From: Callorhinus ursinus
Taxonomy: Eukaryota; Chordata; Mammalia; Carnivora; Otariidae
Reading direction: 5' to 3'
Length of the DNA: 64,000 nt
NCBI RefSeq assembly: GCF_003265705.1
Contig: NW_020312775.1
Span: 5,288,822-5,352,821 of the forward strand
Part shown: positions 22,709 through 34,479 of the stretch, piece after piece
Layout: each line of letters starts with the position of its first letter
Position numbering within the stretch: the stretch's first letter is position 1
Notes under the pieces: model-generated
What the model was told of the DNA's origin: nothing
Seen by the model: the letters and a program-made list of their open reading frames with translations, nothing else
The model's database searches: none
Made by a program: the position numbers and the translations under genes

Positions 22709-22847
22709 AATGGGTTAGCCCGGTGATGGGTATTAAGTAGGGCACACACTGCATGGAACACTGGTTGTTATATGAAAATAATGAATCGTGGACCACTACA
22801 TCAAAAACTAATGGTGTATTGTATGGTGACTAACATAACAGAACATC

Positions 22848-22916
22848 CCAAACCAAACCAAACCAAACCAGACAAAACAAAACAAAATAAAACAAAATAA
22901 AATAAAATAAAATAAA
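22848..22916 (+). repeat. Evolving L1 A-tail: (CCAAA)n to (AAAAT)n
   Basis: The tail begins with ccaaa units, passes through caaaa units and ends in aaaat units up to the TSD, a microsatellite grown from a poly-A tail. Confidence 0.85.
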
Positions 22917-22929
22917 TTTCTTTAGTTCA

Positions 22930-23840
22930 GAAACCACATCAGTATATTCTGTTGAAGTCAAAGGAAGCTTTAGAAAAATTTTTGAGAAGGGTAGAAGAGG
23001 GAGTACCTGAACTGTTCTTTTTTTTTTTTAACTCAAGCTTCATCTGTTGGTGACTTTCTATTTGAGACTATTTTGGAAATGTGAAAAGACATGGTATGTA
23101 CAAAATTTTCAAATGAGCTTAATATTATTCTGTTTTTAGTCTGAAAAGACTTATGATCCTATTCTTCTCAACCTATCATCCTCTCTATTATGCTATGAAA
23201 AATGCAGAATGCCTGACATCATCTCCCGGTCCTTCCCTATGTTTTCATCTACTGGTAATCTGGACTTAAACTCACCCAGAACTACAGAAGCATATTATCA
23301 GAATTTCTTTAGGTTGGTCCTCAGGACTTCTAGCTCTAACTCTCCAGGTAATTCTGGATATTAGGAAAGTTTGGAACAAAAACTCTATGGCATATAACAC
23401 AACAACGTGTAAAGAGCTCAATAAATACTCTCCAAATTTAAAAGCGCAAATATCATCAATAGTAAACGATGGAAGTCCTCTTTGTAATTTCTTCTAAAGT
23501 TCACAATCTAACACTAAGGCAATACTTGGTCAATGATTGGGCACATAGTAGTGATAAGTAGAGAGATTTTACGAGAAAGCAAAGGAACCTCAAGTCAACT
23601 GTGTTTATTTTAAAATAAACTATCAACTAGATATCTTCCTTAAGGGCAAGAATCTTGCACAGAATTTTTAGGAATAAATAAGAATATATTTCATGTACTA
23701 ATTTAAAATATGTATACAAATAATACACACTAAAATTAATATTAGATACTATTGCCACTCTAGCCTTTTATAGGTGCAGTTGTCACAATACTAGAAGAGA
23801 AAAAAAACAATGATTTTCTATTGAAAAGGAAAGCAAAAAA
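22930..23840. other. Single-copy sequence
   Basis: Nothing recognised. Confidence 0.5.
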
Positions 23841-25049
23841 GGATGGTAAGATGGAGGAGCAGGAAGACCATAAGCTTGCCTCCTCCCAGAGACACAAACT
23901 ACTAACACATCAGGATAAAGAACTCAGAAAAAGACTCACAGACGAGCAGACCAAACTCCACAACATTGAGAAGAGGCCACATCAAAGAAAACAGTAAGGG
24001 CTGAGACATGGTCTGAGAGCCAAATGGACCTTGGCCCTCTAAGATCTGGAGGGAGCCAGTGGCATCATCAAGAAGGGGAAGAAACAGACTATCATACTAT
24101 GGAGACTTCAAGGGAAAGATAAATCCCCATAACATCTGGCTTTGAAAGCAGGAAGGGCCGAATTTCATGAGTTCTTACAACCAGCAGGACAAAAAAAAAA
24201 AAAAAAGAAAAAAAGAAAAAACTCAAAAAACAAAAGAAAACACCTGAACTTTTTAAAATCAGCAGCCTGGCTCTAGAAGAGCCTGGAGGGCGTTATGAAG
24301 CTGAGTCACTGCCCTTAGAGAAAGCACAACAAACAGCCTATGGAGATACAGCATAGAAGGTGCAATCTGAAAAACATCTGCAGCATAAGGGGGGGAGAAT
24401 TATTTACTCATCTCAGAGCATGTCCCTGAGAGGCAGGGATTGCAGGGAGACCCTCTGGGAACAAAGGAGCTGGCAACTGCCATTTCCCTCCCTCACCCCT
24501 CAACTCAAACACATGGCCAATTGTGGAAACCAGGGCAGTTCCAAAACTGCCTAACTTATTTGCATTTATGAGGCCCCTCCCCATGCACATCCATGGATCC
24601 ACCCTTCCCAGTCATATTTTCCTCAATGCCTGCACTGTGGATCCCCTCCCACAGAAAACCTACACAAACCTGCCAACACTATGTCTATGACCCATGTGTT
24701 TCACAAGGCCTCCATTCCAGCAGTGGCAGTAGGTCTCATTTCCCAAGCAGACCAGTGTGCGCCTTATTAAAATATGCCACACCAGAGCCGGGGAACAAAC
24801 ACTGCTCATAACAGGCAAAGAGATCTTCTGTAGACAACTGGACTGAAGGTAAAAGCAACCAGGACACAATAAGGTTCACAAAACACAGAGGAGATACTCC
24901 CTGAAGTGCCAGGTCCTACTGAACAGTGGATACTGGACTGCAGGATATTACAAGATATCTTCATAAGGCTATCACCTATAAGAGCAGGAGACACAGTTGA
25001 CTTTCCTGACACAGAAACAGACACAGAGAGTTAAACAAAACGAGGAGAC

Positions 25050-25905
25050 AGACGAATATGTCCCAAATCAAAGAACAGGACAAGGCCATGGCCAGAGGCC
25101 TAAGTGAAATGGTTATAAGTAATATGCCCAATACAAAACTGAAATTAATGATCATAACGATACTCACTGGACTTGAGAAAAGAATGGAGGACATCAATGA
25201 GGCCCTTAACAAGGAAATAAAAAAGAGATAATCAGAGAAAAACACAAAATCAGATTAAAAATATACTTGATGGAATAAATAGCAGGCTAGAGGAAGCAGA
25301 TGAATGAATTAATGACCTGGATGAAAGCATAATGGAAAGGAATCAAGCGGAGCAAATGAGAGAAAAAAAATGCAAATTGAGAATTGACTTAGGGATCTAA
25401 GTGACTTCATCAAGCATAATAACATTCACATTATAGGGGTCCCAGAAGAAAAAGAGAGAGAAAAAGGGGGCAGAACATTTATTTGAAAAAATAATAGCAG
25501 AAAATTCCTCAATCTGAAGAAGGAAATAGATATCTGGATTCAGAAGGCACAGAGATCTCCCAACAAAATCAATCCAAGGAGGTCCACACCAAGACACAAA
25601 GAAATTAAAATGGCAAAAAGAAGTAATTAAAAAAAATGAAAGCAGCAAGAGAAAATAAGACAGGTACATACAAGGGAAACCCAATAAAGCTATCAAGGGA
25701 TTTTTCAGCAAACTTTACAGGCAAGAGGGGAGTGGCACAATATATTCGAAGTGCTGAAAGGGAAAAATCTGTAACCAAGAACTTTATCCAGCAAGGCTAT
25801 CATTCAGAATCGGAGATATAAATAATTTCTCACACAAACAAAACCTAAAGGAATTAATGAGTACTAAACCAGCCATACAAGAAATACTAAAGAGGATTCT
25901 TTGAG
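25050..25905 (+). pseudogene. L1 ORF1 remnant (copy C)
   Basis: Begins near MSQIKEQDKAMARGLSEMVI, then a decayed coiled coil and RRM (HIIGVPEEKERE-like at 25430-25460). The C-terminal domain is at 25636-25905 (MKAARENKTGTYKGNPIKLS, RDFSANFT, then CAAGGCTATCATTCAGAATC). Stops and frameshifts interrupt every domain. Confidence 0.85.
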
Positions 25906-26289
25906 TGGAAAGTAAAGACCGTAAGTGAGAGTATGAAAAGTAGGAATCTCAAAAGCTGTTAAAATACATATATCTATAAAAAATCAGTCAAGGGATTCAC
26001 AAAATAAAAGGAGGTAAACTATGACGCCATATACCTAAAATGTGGTGGTGGTGGGGGGGAGAATAAAGAATGAGTTGAAACATAAGTGAAAATCAACTTA
26101 ATATATACTGCTATGTGCAGAAGATGTTATAAACAAATTCAATGGTAACCACAAATCAGAAGCCAGTAATAAACATGCAAAGAATAAACAGAAAAGAATC
26201 CAAGTATATCCCCAAAGAAAGACGGTAAACCATGAAGGAGAGCAAGAGAAGAAAGAATCAGACAAAAACTACAAAAGCAATGACAAAAC

Positions 26290-28950
26290 AATAAAGTGAC
26301 AATAAATACCTATCTACCAATAATTATTTTGAATGTTAATGGACTAAATGTTCCAATCAAAAGACATAAGGTGACAGGGTGGATTAAAAAAAAAAGACCC
26401 ATCTACATACTGCCTTCAAGAGACCCATTTCAGGCCTAAAGGCACCTGCAGATTGAAAGTGAGGGGAGAGAGAAATATCTATCATGCGAATGGATGTCAA
26501 AAGAAAATGAGGGTGGATATACTTGTATCAGACAAAACAGACTTTAAAACAAAGACTATAACGAGACAAAGAAGGATATTATATAATAATGAAGCAGACA
26601 ATCCAACAGAAGGTATAACAATATTTATGCATCCAACATGAGAGCACCCAAATACATAAAATAGTTAATAACAAATATAAAGAAACTAAACAACAGTAAG
26701 ACAGTAATAATCAGACTTTAATGTTCCACTTACATCAATGGACAGATCATCTAAACAGAAAGTTAAGGAAACTGGCTTTGAATGACACATTGGACCAGAT
26801 AGACTTCACATATATAGTCAGAACATTCCAACCTAAAACAGAATACACCTTCTTTTCAAGTGCACCGGGAACGTTTTCCAGAATAGATCACATATTTGGC
26901 CACAAAACAAGTCTCAACAAATTCAAAAAGATCAAAGTCATACCATGCATCTTGTCTGAACACAGTGCAATGAAACTAGAAATCAACCACAAGGAAAAAA
27001 TCAGGAAAGAACACAAATACATGAAGGTTAAATAATATACTACTAAACAATGAATGGATTAACCAGGAAATCAAAGAACAAATAAAAAAAAAGAAAGAAA
27101 ACCAATAAACCAGAGAGGAAATACAAAATTACATGGAAACAAATGAAAATGAAAACGAAAATATAACAGTCCACAATCTTTGGGATGCAGCAAAAGCAGT
27201 TCTAAGAGAGGTGTTTAGAGCAATACAGGCCTTTTTCAAGGAGCAAGGAAAATCTCAAATAAACAACCTATCCTAACACCTAAAGGAGCTATTGAAAGAA
27301 GAAAAAACAAAACCCAAAACCAGCTCAAGGAAGAAAAACAGTAAAAATTAGAGTAGAAATAAATAATATAGAAACAAAAAAAACAAAAAACAAAAACAAA
27401 CAAAAAACAATAGATCCAATTAATGAAACCAGGAACTGGTTCTTTGAAAAGATCAACAAAACTGATAAACCTCTAGCCAGATTCACCAAAAAGAAAAGGA
27501 AAAAAAAAAGAAAAAAGAAAAAGAAACAGAGAGAGGATTGAAATACACAAAAATCACAAGAGAAATAGGAGAAAGAACAACTGACACCATAAAAATACAT
27601 AGGATTGTAAGAGATTATGAAAACTTACATGCCAACAAGTTGGACAACCTAGAAGAATAAATTCTTAGAAACATATAACTTCCCAAAACTGAAGTAGGAA
27701 GAAAAAAAAAAATAACAGACCAATTATCAGAAATAAAATTGAATCAGTAATCAAAAACCTCCCAAGAAACAAAAGTCCAGGACCAGATGGTTTCACAGGC
27801 AAATTCTACCAAATATTTAAAGAAGAGTTAATACCTACCCCTCTCAAACTATTCCAAAAAATTCAAGACGAAGGAAAAATTCCAAATTTATTCTGAGGCC
27901 TGTGTCACTCTGATACCAAAATCAGATAAAGAAACCACAATGAAAGAAAATTATAGGCCAGTATCTTTCATGAATACAAATGAAAAAAATCCTCCACAAA
28001 ATATTAGCAAACAGAATCCAATAATACATTAAAAAAATCATACCATGATCAAGTGGGATTTATTTGTGGGATGCAAGGGTGGTTCAATATTCACAAAACA
28101 ATAAGTGACATACATCACATCAATAAGAAAAAGGATAAAATCCGTACAGTCATTTCACTAGATATAGAAAAAAACATCTGACGATATGATATCCATTCAT
28201 GATAAAAACTCTCTGAGAAGTAAGTCTAGAGGGGACATATCTCAACATAATAAAGGCCTTTTATGAAAAACCCATAGGAAACATCACACTCATTGGGGGA
28301 AAATGGAAAGCTTTTCCTCTAAGGTCAGGAACAGGACAAGAACGTTCACTCTCACCACTGTTATTTGACACAGTACTGGAAGTCATAGTCAAAGCAATCA
28401 GATAACAAAAAGAAATAAAAGGTATCCAAATCAGTAAGGAAGATATAAAACTTTCACTATTTGCAGATGACATGATACCATATACAGAAAACCCTAAAGA
28501 CCACCACAAAACTAAAAGAAATGATGAATGAACTTAGTAAGGTCACAGGTACAAAATCAATGTACAAAAATCTGTTGTATTTCTATAAAAAATAATGAAG
28601 CAGCAGAAAGAGATATTAAGGAAACAATCCCATTTAGAATTACAACAAAAATAATAAAACACTTAGGAATAAACTTAACCAAAGAGGTAAAAGACCTGTA
28701 CTCTGAAAACTATAAAACACTGATGAAAGAAACAGAAGATGAAAATAAAGAAATGGAAAGACATTCCATCTTCATGTATTAGAAGAATAAATATTGTTAA
28801 AATGTCCATACTACCCAAAGCAATCTACAGGTTAAATGTAATCCCTATCAAAATACCAATAGAATTTTTCACAGAGCTAGAACAATCTGAAAATTTGTAT
28901 GGAACCACAAAATACTTCAACTAGCCAAAGCAATCCTGAAAAAAGGAAAA
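26290..28950 (+). pseudogene. L1 ORF2 remnant (copy C)
   Basis: Endonuclease from about 26310 (TYCLQETHFRPK-type at 26395-26430; RIDHIFGHKTSLNKFKK in 26721-27035). The usual catalytic SDH triplet reads SEH here (GTCTGAACACAG at about 26953). The RT has its catalytic ADD box as [14 protein letters not shown] at about 28455-28500. The thumb (28739-28924) includes [20 protein letters not shown]. Multiple shifts; dead. Confidence 0.9.
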
Positions 28951-29172
28951 ACAAAATTGGAAGTATTACAATTCCAGATTTGAAGTTATATTACAAAGTT
29001 GTAGTAATCAATACAGCATGGTCCTGGCACAAAAACAGACATATAGATCAATAGAACAGAATTGAAAATCCAGAAATGGAGCCACAACTATATGTTCAAT
29101 TAATCTTCGACAAAAGATGAAAGAGAATATCAAATGGGGAAAATCCAGTCTCTTCAACAAATGGTTTTGGAA

Positions 29173-30267
29173 ACAAATAAACAATGAGAATAATGGCAAC
29201 TTGAGGTCAACATATAAGCTGTTTATTACAGTAAATTAAGTCAAATTCTATGAAACCTTTTTAAAAGGTACAATTAGTTTCATGTGGAGTCATCGATAAC
29301 AACTGGTTTGTGGGGGTGAGGGTGTTCCTATCATTAAATATATCATAGTCAGGTGGCTTCTGTTTAACAATGATCTTCCATGAGCTATTTTATTCTACTA
29401 AATGTTACAAACAGTTTGGGTTATAGGCTTTTAAGAACTTAAAAAAAAAGCTTTTGGGTAAGAGCCCAGCTATTAGAAACTCTGTCTTCTGTAAGAACTA
29501 TCTTTTAGTAATACTAAATCAGTGCTGTAGAACATCTTTACCATACCTGCAAAACAAGAACATAAGCCTAGTCACTTATTGCTGAATAACTGGTAATTGT
29601 CTATTGTGTACTTTTATTAACTTTTGAGCCTAAGAAGTAGATAAGATAGGGCCCTGTATTTTTCATAAAGGCATAAAGGCATAAGATGAAAGCAATGTGA
29701 GATTAAACACGAAATCCCAGTGCAAAAAAATCTCAAATGTAGATTATACCCTCAATGTATGGCCCCAAATTTCTGAGAAATCTGCAGAATGCAGATAGAG
29801 CTATTACCATATAAAATAAAACATCTCATAAAGATTAGAATGGAACCTGCATTTTGTTAAAAAAAATCTGAAATCCCTTGAATTGAAAGTTTTACCAGAA
29901 ACTTAAATGAGAAAAGAAATAGCCCAGTTAAGAAGCAGCTGCTAATAGTCACAGACAGCAAATAAATTTGACTCGATCAATTCAGCAACCTGCTGATTCT
30001 TTTTCCTAGCAAAATTTCAAACAGGCTGTTCTCACCATTAGGCTGGCCTTTACTTCACCCCAGCCACTTTAGTCCCATCATTGTGGGTTCTTATTCTTCC
30101 TTTCCTCATAGCAGCCACCAATATGTGCCTCTGCTTTTAACCTAGAATGGTTTGGATTCAAATGTAAGCACTATTATAATTATGGAGAGGGAGCAGGAAG
30201 TCAATACATAAAATTGGGAACAGAAGTGTCATAAAGAAGTAAAATCAAATTAAAAGTTTCAAATTGG
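29173..30267. other. Single-copy sequence
   Basis: No repeat or gene recognised after the abrupt end of L1 copy C. Confidence 0.5.
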
Positions 30268-30375
30268 GGGTGCCTCACTGGCACAGTTGGTAGAGGATCC
30301 AACTCTTGATCTTAGGGTCATGAGTTCAAGCCCAACATTGGGTGTAGAGACTACTTTTAAAAATTAAAAATGAGT
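30268..30375 (+). mobile_element. Old, short SINEC
   Basis: GGGGTGCCTCACTGGCACAG, CCAACTCTTGATCTTAGGGT and GAGTTCAAGCCCAACATTGG, then GTGTAGAGACTACTTTTAAA, the older Can-SINE form lacking the CT-rich block. It is more diverged than the other copies; TSD uncertain. Confidence 0.85.
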
Positions 30376-30894
30376 AATAAAAAAGCTACAAACTGGCTAA
30401 TTAGAAATGACAGATTCCTTATTTCTTACTGGAAAACTGTACTAAAATATCATTAAAAAAACACAAACTCCAAAGTTGGGTATGATAATTCATGAAGAAG
30501 AATGAAAGAATCACCAATATATCTAGCTTTCCACTTAAAATTCATGGAAATAAATCTAATAAGACATTTAAAAGGGCAGAGACTGCATCTGATATCCAGT
30601 GTAGTACTTTAAAAAACCAAGGCATACAAGATAGGAGTAAGTAAATATAGAAAATGAAATGGTTATACTTATTTAAAATCACCCTTTATGTTCTGCTTCC
30701 AAAATATATGCATTTTTCATTTATTATGGGTATGGCATGAGTTATTATATATAATGTTATTCTGCGTGCCTAATATCAATGAAAATATTACAGGTTCTAA
30801 TTTTAAGAGATTTTTGCCTATTGTGTACCCAGGATAAGTCTATCTGAACATAGAAAAGGAATGACAGGACTCCTGAATGACTGTAAAACACTTT
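30376..30894. other. Single-copy sequence
   Basis: Nothing recognised. Confidence 0.5.
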
Positions 30895-31195
30895 GAGCGC
30901 ATCTCCCTTCACATCTTTGCTGTCAAACCTTTATTTATCCATTAAGAACCAAATAAAGTGTCATGTTCTCTATGAAACCTTCTCCAATTACCACTACATG
31001 TTTTTTCTACCTGTATCATCAATACGGTATTTTCCACACATTGACCTACTTAATTAAGGCTCATGTATGCATCTTATTGCCTTCACTAAGTTATAAACTC
31101 ACAGGGAAGACAACATACTTAGTAAAACTTTATCTCCCATATCCATCCCACCTCCCATAGTATATAGAAAATGATACTCAAGAAATATGTTAATA
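30895..31195 (+). mobile_element. L2 3' fragment
   Basis: AAGTGTCATGTTCTCTATGA and AACCTTCTCCAATTACCACT, a T-rich middle, GTTATAAACTCACAGGGAAG, and a degenerate 'cagtatatagaaaatgatactcaagaaatatgtta' 3' end follow the L2 3' order. Heavily decayed. Confidence 0.6.
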
Positions 31196-31259
31196 AACTA
31201 TGTAAAATATTATAGTGGAAAAATGATAAGGGTAGAGAAAAAGAAATGTGAAATTTTAT

Positions 31260-31700
31260 GGTGATCTGTCTTCAAGATGTAACTAAAGCCGAAACAGCTA
31301 GTGAACAGTCAGTGAGAAAGAATTCAGGACAGATTTGGAAGGATGTCCCAAGTCATGGACACAGGGAAGAAAGAACAGCCAATTAAGAGAACAAAAGAAC
31401 AATCAAAAGACGTGAGAAACAGGGGAGAACATTGTCCCCACAGTGAGAATGGAAAATGTTTCAATAAGAGAAAGTCCTCAACAGTTTCAAACACAGCAGG
31501 AAGGTTAAGCATAGTCTAAGTCCTGAAAAGAAAAAAAAAAAAGACTAGAAAAAAAATATTCCATTTTCAGAACAATTAAGACAGCAATGATAACAGAAGC
31601 CATATTGCAGGATGTGAGGAAGAAGTGAATGGAAATAGTAACAACCATTCACTTGAGAAATTTAGTAGGAAAAATAACAATATAATATGAAGGAGACAGA
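31260..31700 (-). mobile_element. L2 reverse-transcriptase fragment, inverted
   Basis: The minus-strand frame at 31324-31512 begins MLNLPAVFETVEDFLLLKHF. This resembles the L2 RT block DLSAAFDTVDHSLLLETLSS, with the FDTVD catalytic motif degraded to FETVE. The DNA 5' of it on the minus strand (31570-31690) also aligns with the L2 antisense pattern. It lies next to a plus-strand L2 3' end. Confidence 0.7.
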
Positions 31701-32939
31701 AACAAAGTGATTGAATCTCAACTTTGTGTAAGTTTGCATGTTACAAGAAGGCCTGTGATTGTCAAATTCAAGAGCAGCTTTTATGTCCAAAATGATTTCA
31801 GAAAAAAGCAGCATACAATGATTTACTGAATAAGATCAACAGAAATATTGCAAAGGAGGTTATACTGTTCAGCGATCCATGTTGCATCAGTACCTATAAT
31901 GGAATGAGACAAGGTGATACAATGGCCTACGAGCAATGGAATTGCTCGTTAACAAAATCAACCAGGAAAAGAGAACCCATAGACAGTAAGCAAGTACCAC
32001 AGACAGTAAGCAAGTACCACACTCTCTTTTGACTGATGAGAAAATAGCATTTTCCAGTGTCACAGGAAAAGAAAAGTAGTATGTAGCAATACCAATAGAA
32101 CTAGACTGGAAATTATTGTTTAAAGAACCAAATGTTCATACAACAACCATGGTCCATAAGGTCCTGTCAATATCTATGGCAAAGAAACAAATTCAATCCA
32201 TTTGAGTTAACAAATGAGCAATATTGGTATGTTTGACATTAAATGCTCCAGAAGCAGCAGCCTATGCCATTTTTATTGGCATACAAAAGATACTGGGTAA
32301 CAAACTGCTCATGAAGATTAGAACACTATTTAATTGTCACATCAGGACTAAATTAAAGTATGAAGTGCTAATCTATAACATTAGCTGAAGGAAATAAACT
32401 GGTTTTCACCCAATTACCTATGGTGTCCTAAAGGTGTGAAATCTGACAATATGCAGACCTAATGGTAGCTACTAAAGCTTCCCTCTACGCCGAGTACAGA
32501 TGGACCAGCTAGGTGACCTAACAAGACAGCAGGTGGCTTTCTCAACTTACTGACTGCATTTGTAGTTTATTAAGAGAAAATATTCAGATGAAAGAATAAA
32601 ATTTGCCAGGTCAATTTCATGACAAAAGCATGCTTCCTCAAACAATTTCAATGCATACAATTAAAAAAAAATAGTTAAGTTCCAAGTTGGGAGCAAAATG
32701 TTACCCTAGGAAGTGAAGGAATTTCAGGAAACAGTCATTGACCTTAAGAAACCTAAGACAGCTGACATGATTGTCAAATTAACAGTTTAAGTAAATTTTT
32801 GTTTTAAATTTTATTTAAAAGGAGATTGTCTATACCCCCATTTCTCTGTATGCCATGCATGAATTGCCATTTAGTAATACCAACCCCCAAAAGAAACATT
32901 TACTTTCCTTTCTACTATGTTATTGCTAATGATGTTGAT
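31701..32939. other. Unidentified sequence with a 20-bp tandem duplication
   Basis: I could not assign this 1.2 kb. It has a rather even composition with phrases suggestive of an old decayed coding element (for example 31740-32480), but no motif that I can name. The 20-mer agacagtaagcaagtaccac occurs twice in tandem at 31981-32020. Confidence 0.4.
31981..32020. repeat. Perfect 20-bp tandem duplication
   Basis: Two identical copies of agacagtaagcaagtaccac at 31981-32000 and 32001-32020. Confidence 0.97.
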
Positions 32940-33120
32940 TATCATAATACCTCTTATTGAATGAGTGCCTGAGATTGTACATCTTCATCTCCTAATTATC
33001 ATAATAATTCTTCAAGGTAAATATCCTATTCTTACTATACAAAAACTTAGGTTCTGAGCACTGAAGTAACTTTGTCCATCTAATGAGTAATAAACCTCAG
33101 ATACAAACTCATCAGTATAG
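32940..33120 (-). mobile_element. MIR fragment
   Basis: ATCATAATAATTCTTCAAGG, TAAATATCCTATTCTTACTA, ACTGAAGTAACTTTGTCCAT and TAATGAGTAATAAACCTCAG follow the reverse-complement MIR order. Confidence 0.65.
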
Positions 33121-34158
33121 TTTTCAATAGGAAATATAATTCTATATATCATTTCATTAACTGAACAGGTATAAAACATGAAGCAGAGTGACTAGCACTT
33201 AATAAGAAGCTCCAATAAATGCAATTCCCTTTCAATGTCCCCCAACGATAATTTTACAAATACTGTACAACATGCAGTCTAATCAAGTGAGTTATATAAA
33301 GACATGGGGTTCTGTAATGTTATAGGTAAAGATATCAGATATACCAAATTCCAAAACTAAAGATGATAAATGAAAACTTTGGTTTAACAAAAAGAACAAA
33401 AATGAATCAATGAGTATATGCATGGATATATTTAATCACAATTGAAGCATGATGCAATGACTTCACTGTTTCCCAAAGGCAAGGGTAATTATTCACTGGC
33501 AGTTTTCTGGGGTAACCTTCTAATGCGTATGGTCATTATTTTCAAAATAAAGAATCTCAGTATGAATTTTGCTTAAGTAATTTTAGTAATTAATAATCCA
33601 CAGTAAAAAATACACACGCAAAAGATAACATAAAACTTAGCCTTCTATACAAAGTGGAATGAAATATCCTGTATAAAATGCCTTTGGGGATAAGGTACCT
33701 CTTGGCAAAATAAAGAGTATCAAAATAATAACAAAAAACCTGTCAAATACAATAAGAGAGAAGACATTGCATTTTCAGCAATTATTAAATGCTAGAGTTT
33801 ACCACCACATAAATGCTCTTATAGCTACATCCTCCATATGTGGCCACATTAAAACCTTTTAAAACATGTAATCAATGGGACTAGGATGCACAAACTCACA
33901 TTAAAAAAAAACTACTTTGAATTGCACACTTGAAAAATGAGCACCATTCTATCAGATAAGACATGAATCAAGAAGTATTTGCTCTTTGTTCTCTTCACAC
34001 CTTCCTAAAAATTTTCCTGTTGTTTAAGATCTGAAATTATATAACACCAGATATCTTCCAAATCTATATTAATATATGTGTGTAACATATTTTCCATAAT
34101 ATCATATGCACCCATATAGGAAACTACTGAGTTTATTAGATTATCAACACAGTTTGTT
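33121..34158. other. Single-copy AT-rich sequence
   Basis: Nothing recognised. Confidence 0.5.
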
Positions 34159-34170
34159 CTGGAAAGTTTC

Positions 34171-34370
34171 CCCCTCTCTTTTCTTAAAGATTTTATTTAT
34201 TTATTTGAAAGAGAGCAAGAGAGAGCATGAGCAGGGAGGAGGGGCAGAGGGAGAGAGACAAGCAGAGTCCCTGCTGAGCAGGAAGCCTGACACAGGGCCT
34301 ATTCCAGGACGCTGAGATCATGACTTGAGCCGAAGGCAGATGCTTGACCAAATGAGCCACCCAGGCACCC
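34171..34370 (-). mobile_element. SINEC
   Basis: Minus strand: AAAGATTTTATTTATTTATT tail, CCCTGCTGAGCAGGAAGCCT core, head GAGCCACCCAGGCACCC. The TSD ctggaaagtttc (34159-34170) matches ctggaaactttc (34371-34382) with one mismatch. Confidence 0.94.
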
Positions 34371-34479
34371 CTGGAAACTTTCTAAGACCAAAGACCAGAG
34401 ACTTCCATGATAATCAATCCCATGCTTCTGACTAACCTTTGGTTTTCTACATTATATTCTCTTTTTCTGCCTACTCCTT

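Larger units (their letters stand above)
22277..22916 (+). mobile_element. Young 5'-truncated L1
   Basis: Plus strand. It starts inside ORF2 (GGGTATTTAACCCCAAAGAC), runs through CAGCAATGTCTGCAATAGCC, ATGGAATATTACTCAGCCAT and CATATGGTTTCACTTATTTG, then the young carnivore 3'UTR, ending in a simple-repeat A-rich tail. The perfect 13-bp TSD tttctttagttca is at 22264-22276 and 22917-22929. The 3'UTR includes a 19-G run. Confidence 0.95.
23841..29172 (+). mobile_element. L1 copy C, 5' end present, 3' end missing
   Basis: Plus-strand L1 starting at GGATGGTAAGATGGAGGAGC. It has a 5'UTR (to about 25040, with an internal A-rich stretch 24190-24240), ORF1 (about 25050-25905), spacer, and ORF2 (from about 26290). 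It stops abruptly after ATCCAGTCTCTTCAACAAAT in the RT thumb region. The last roughly 1.3 kb, including the Cys-rich segment and 3'UTR, is absent. All frames are broken. Normal reverse transcription truncates the 5' end, so loss of the 3' end implies later deletion or rearrangement. Confidence 0.93.

Noticed and set aside
22561..22796. Proline-rich frames
   Set aside because: Antisense of the G-run in the L1 3'UTR; low-complexity artefact.
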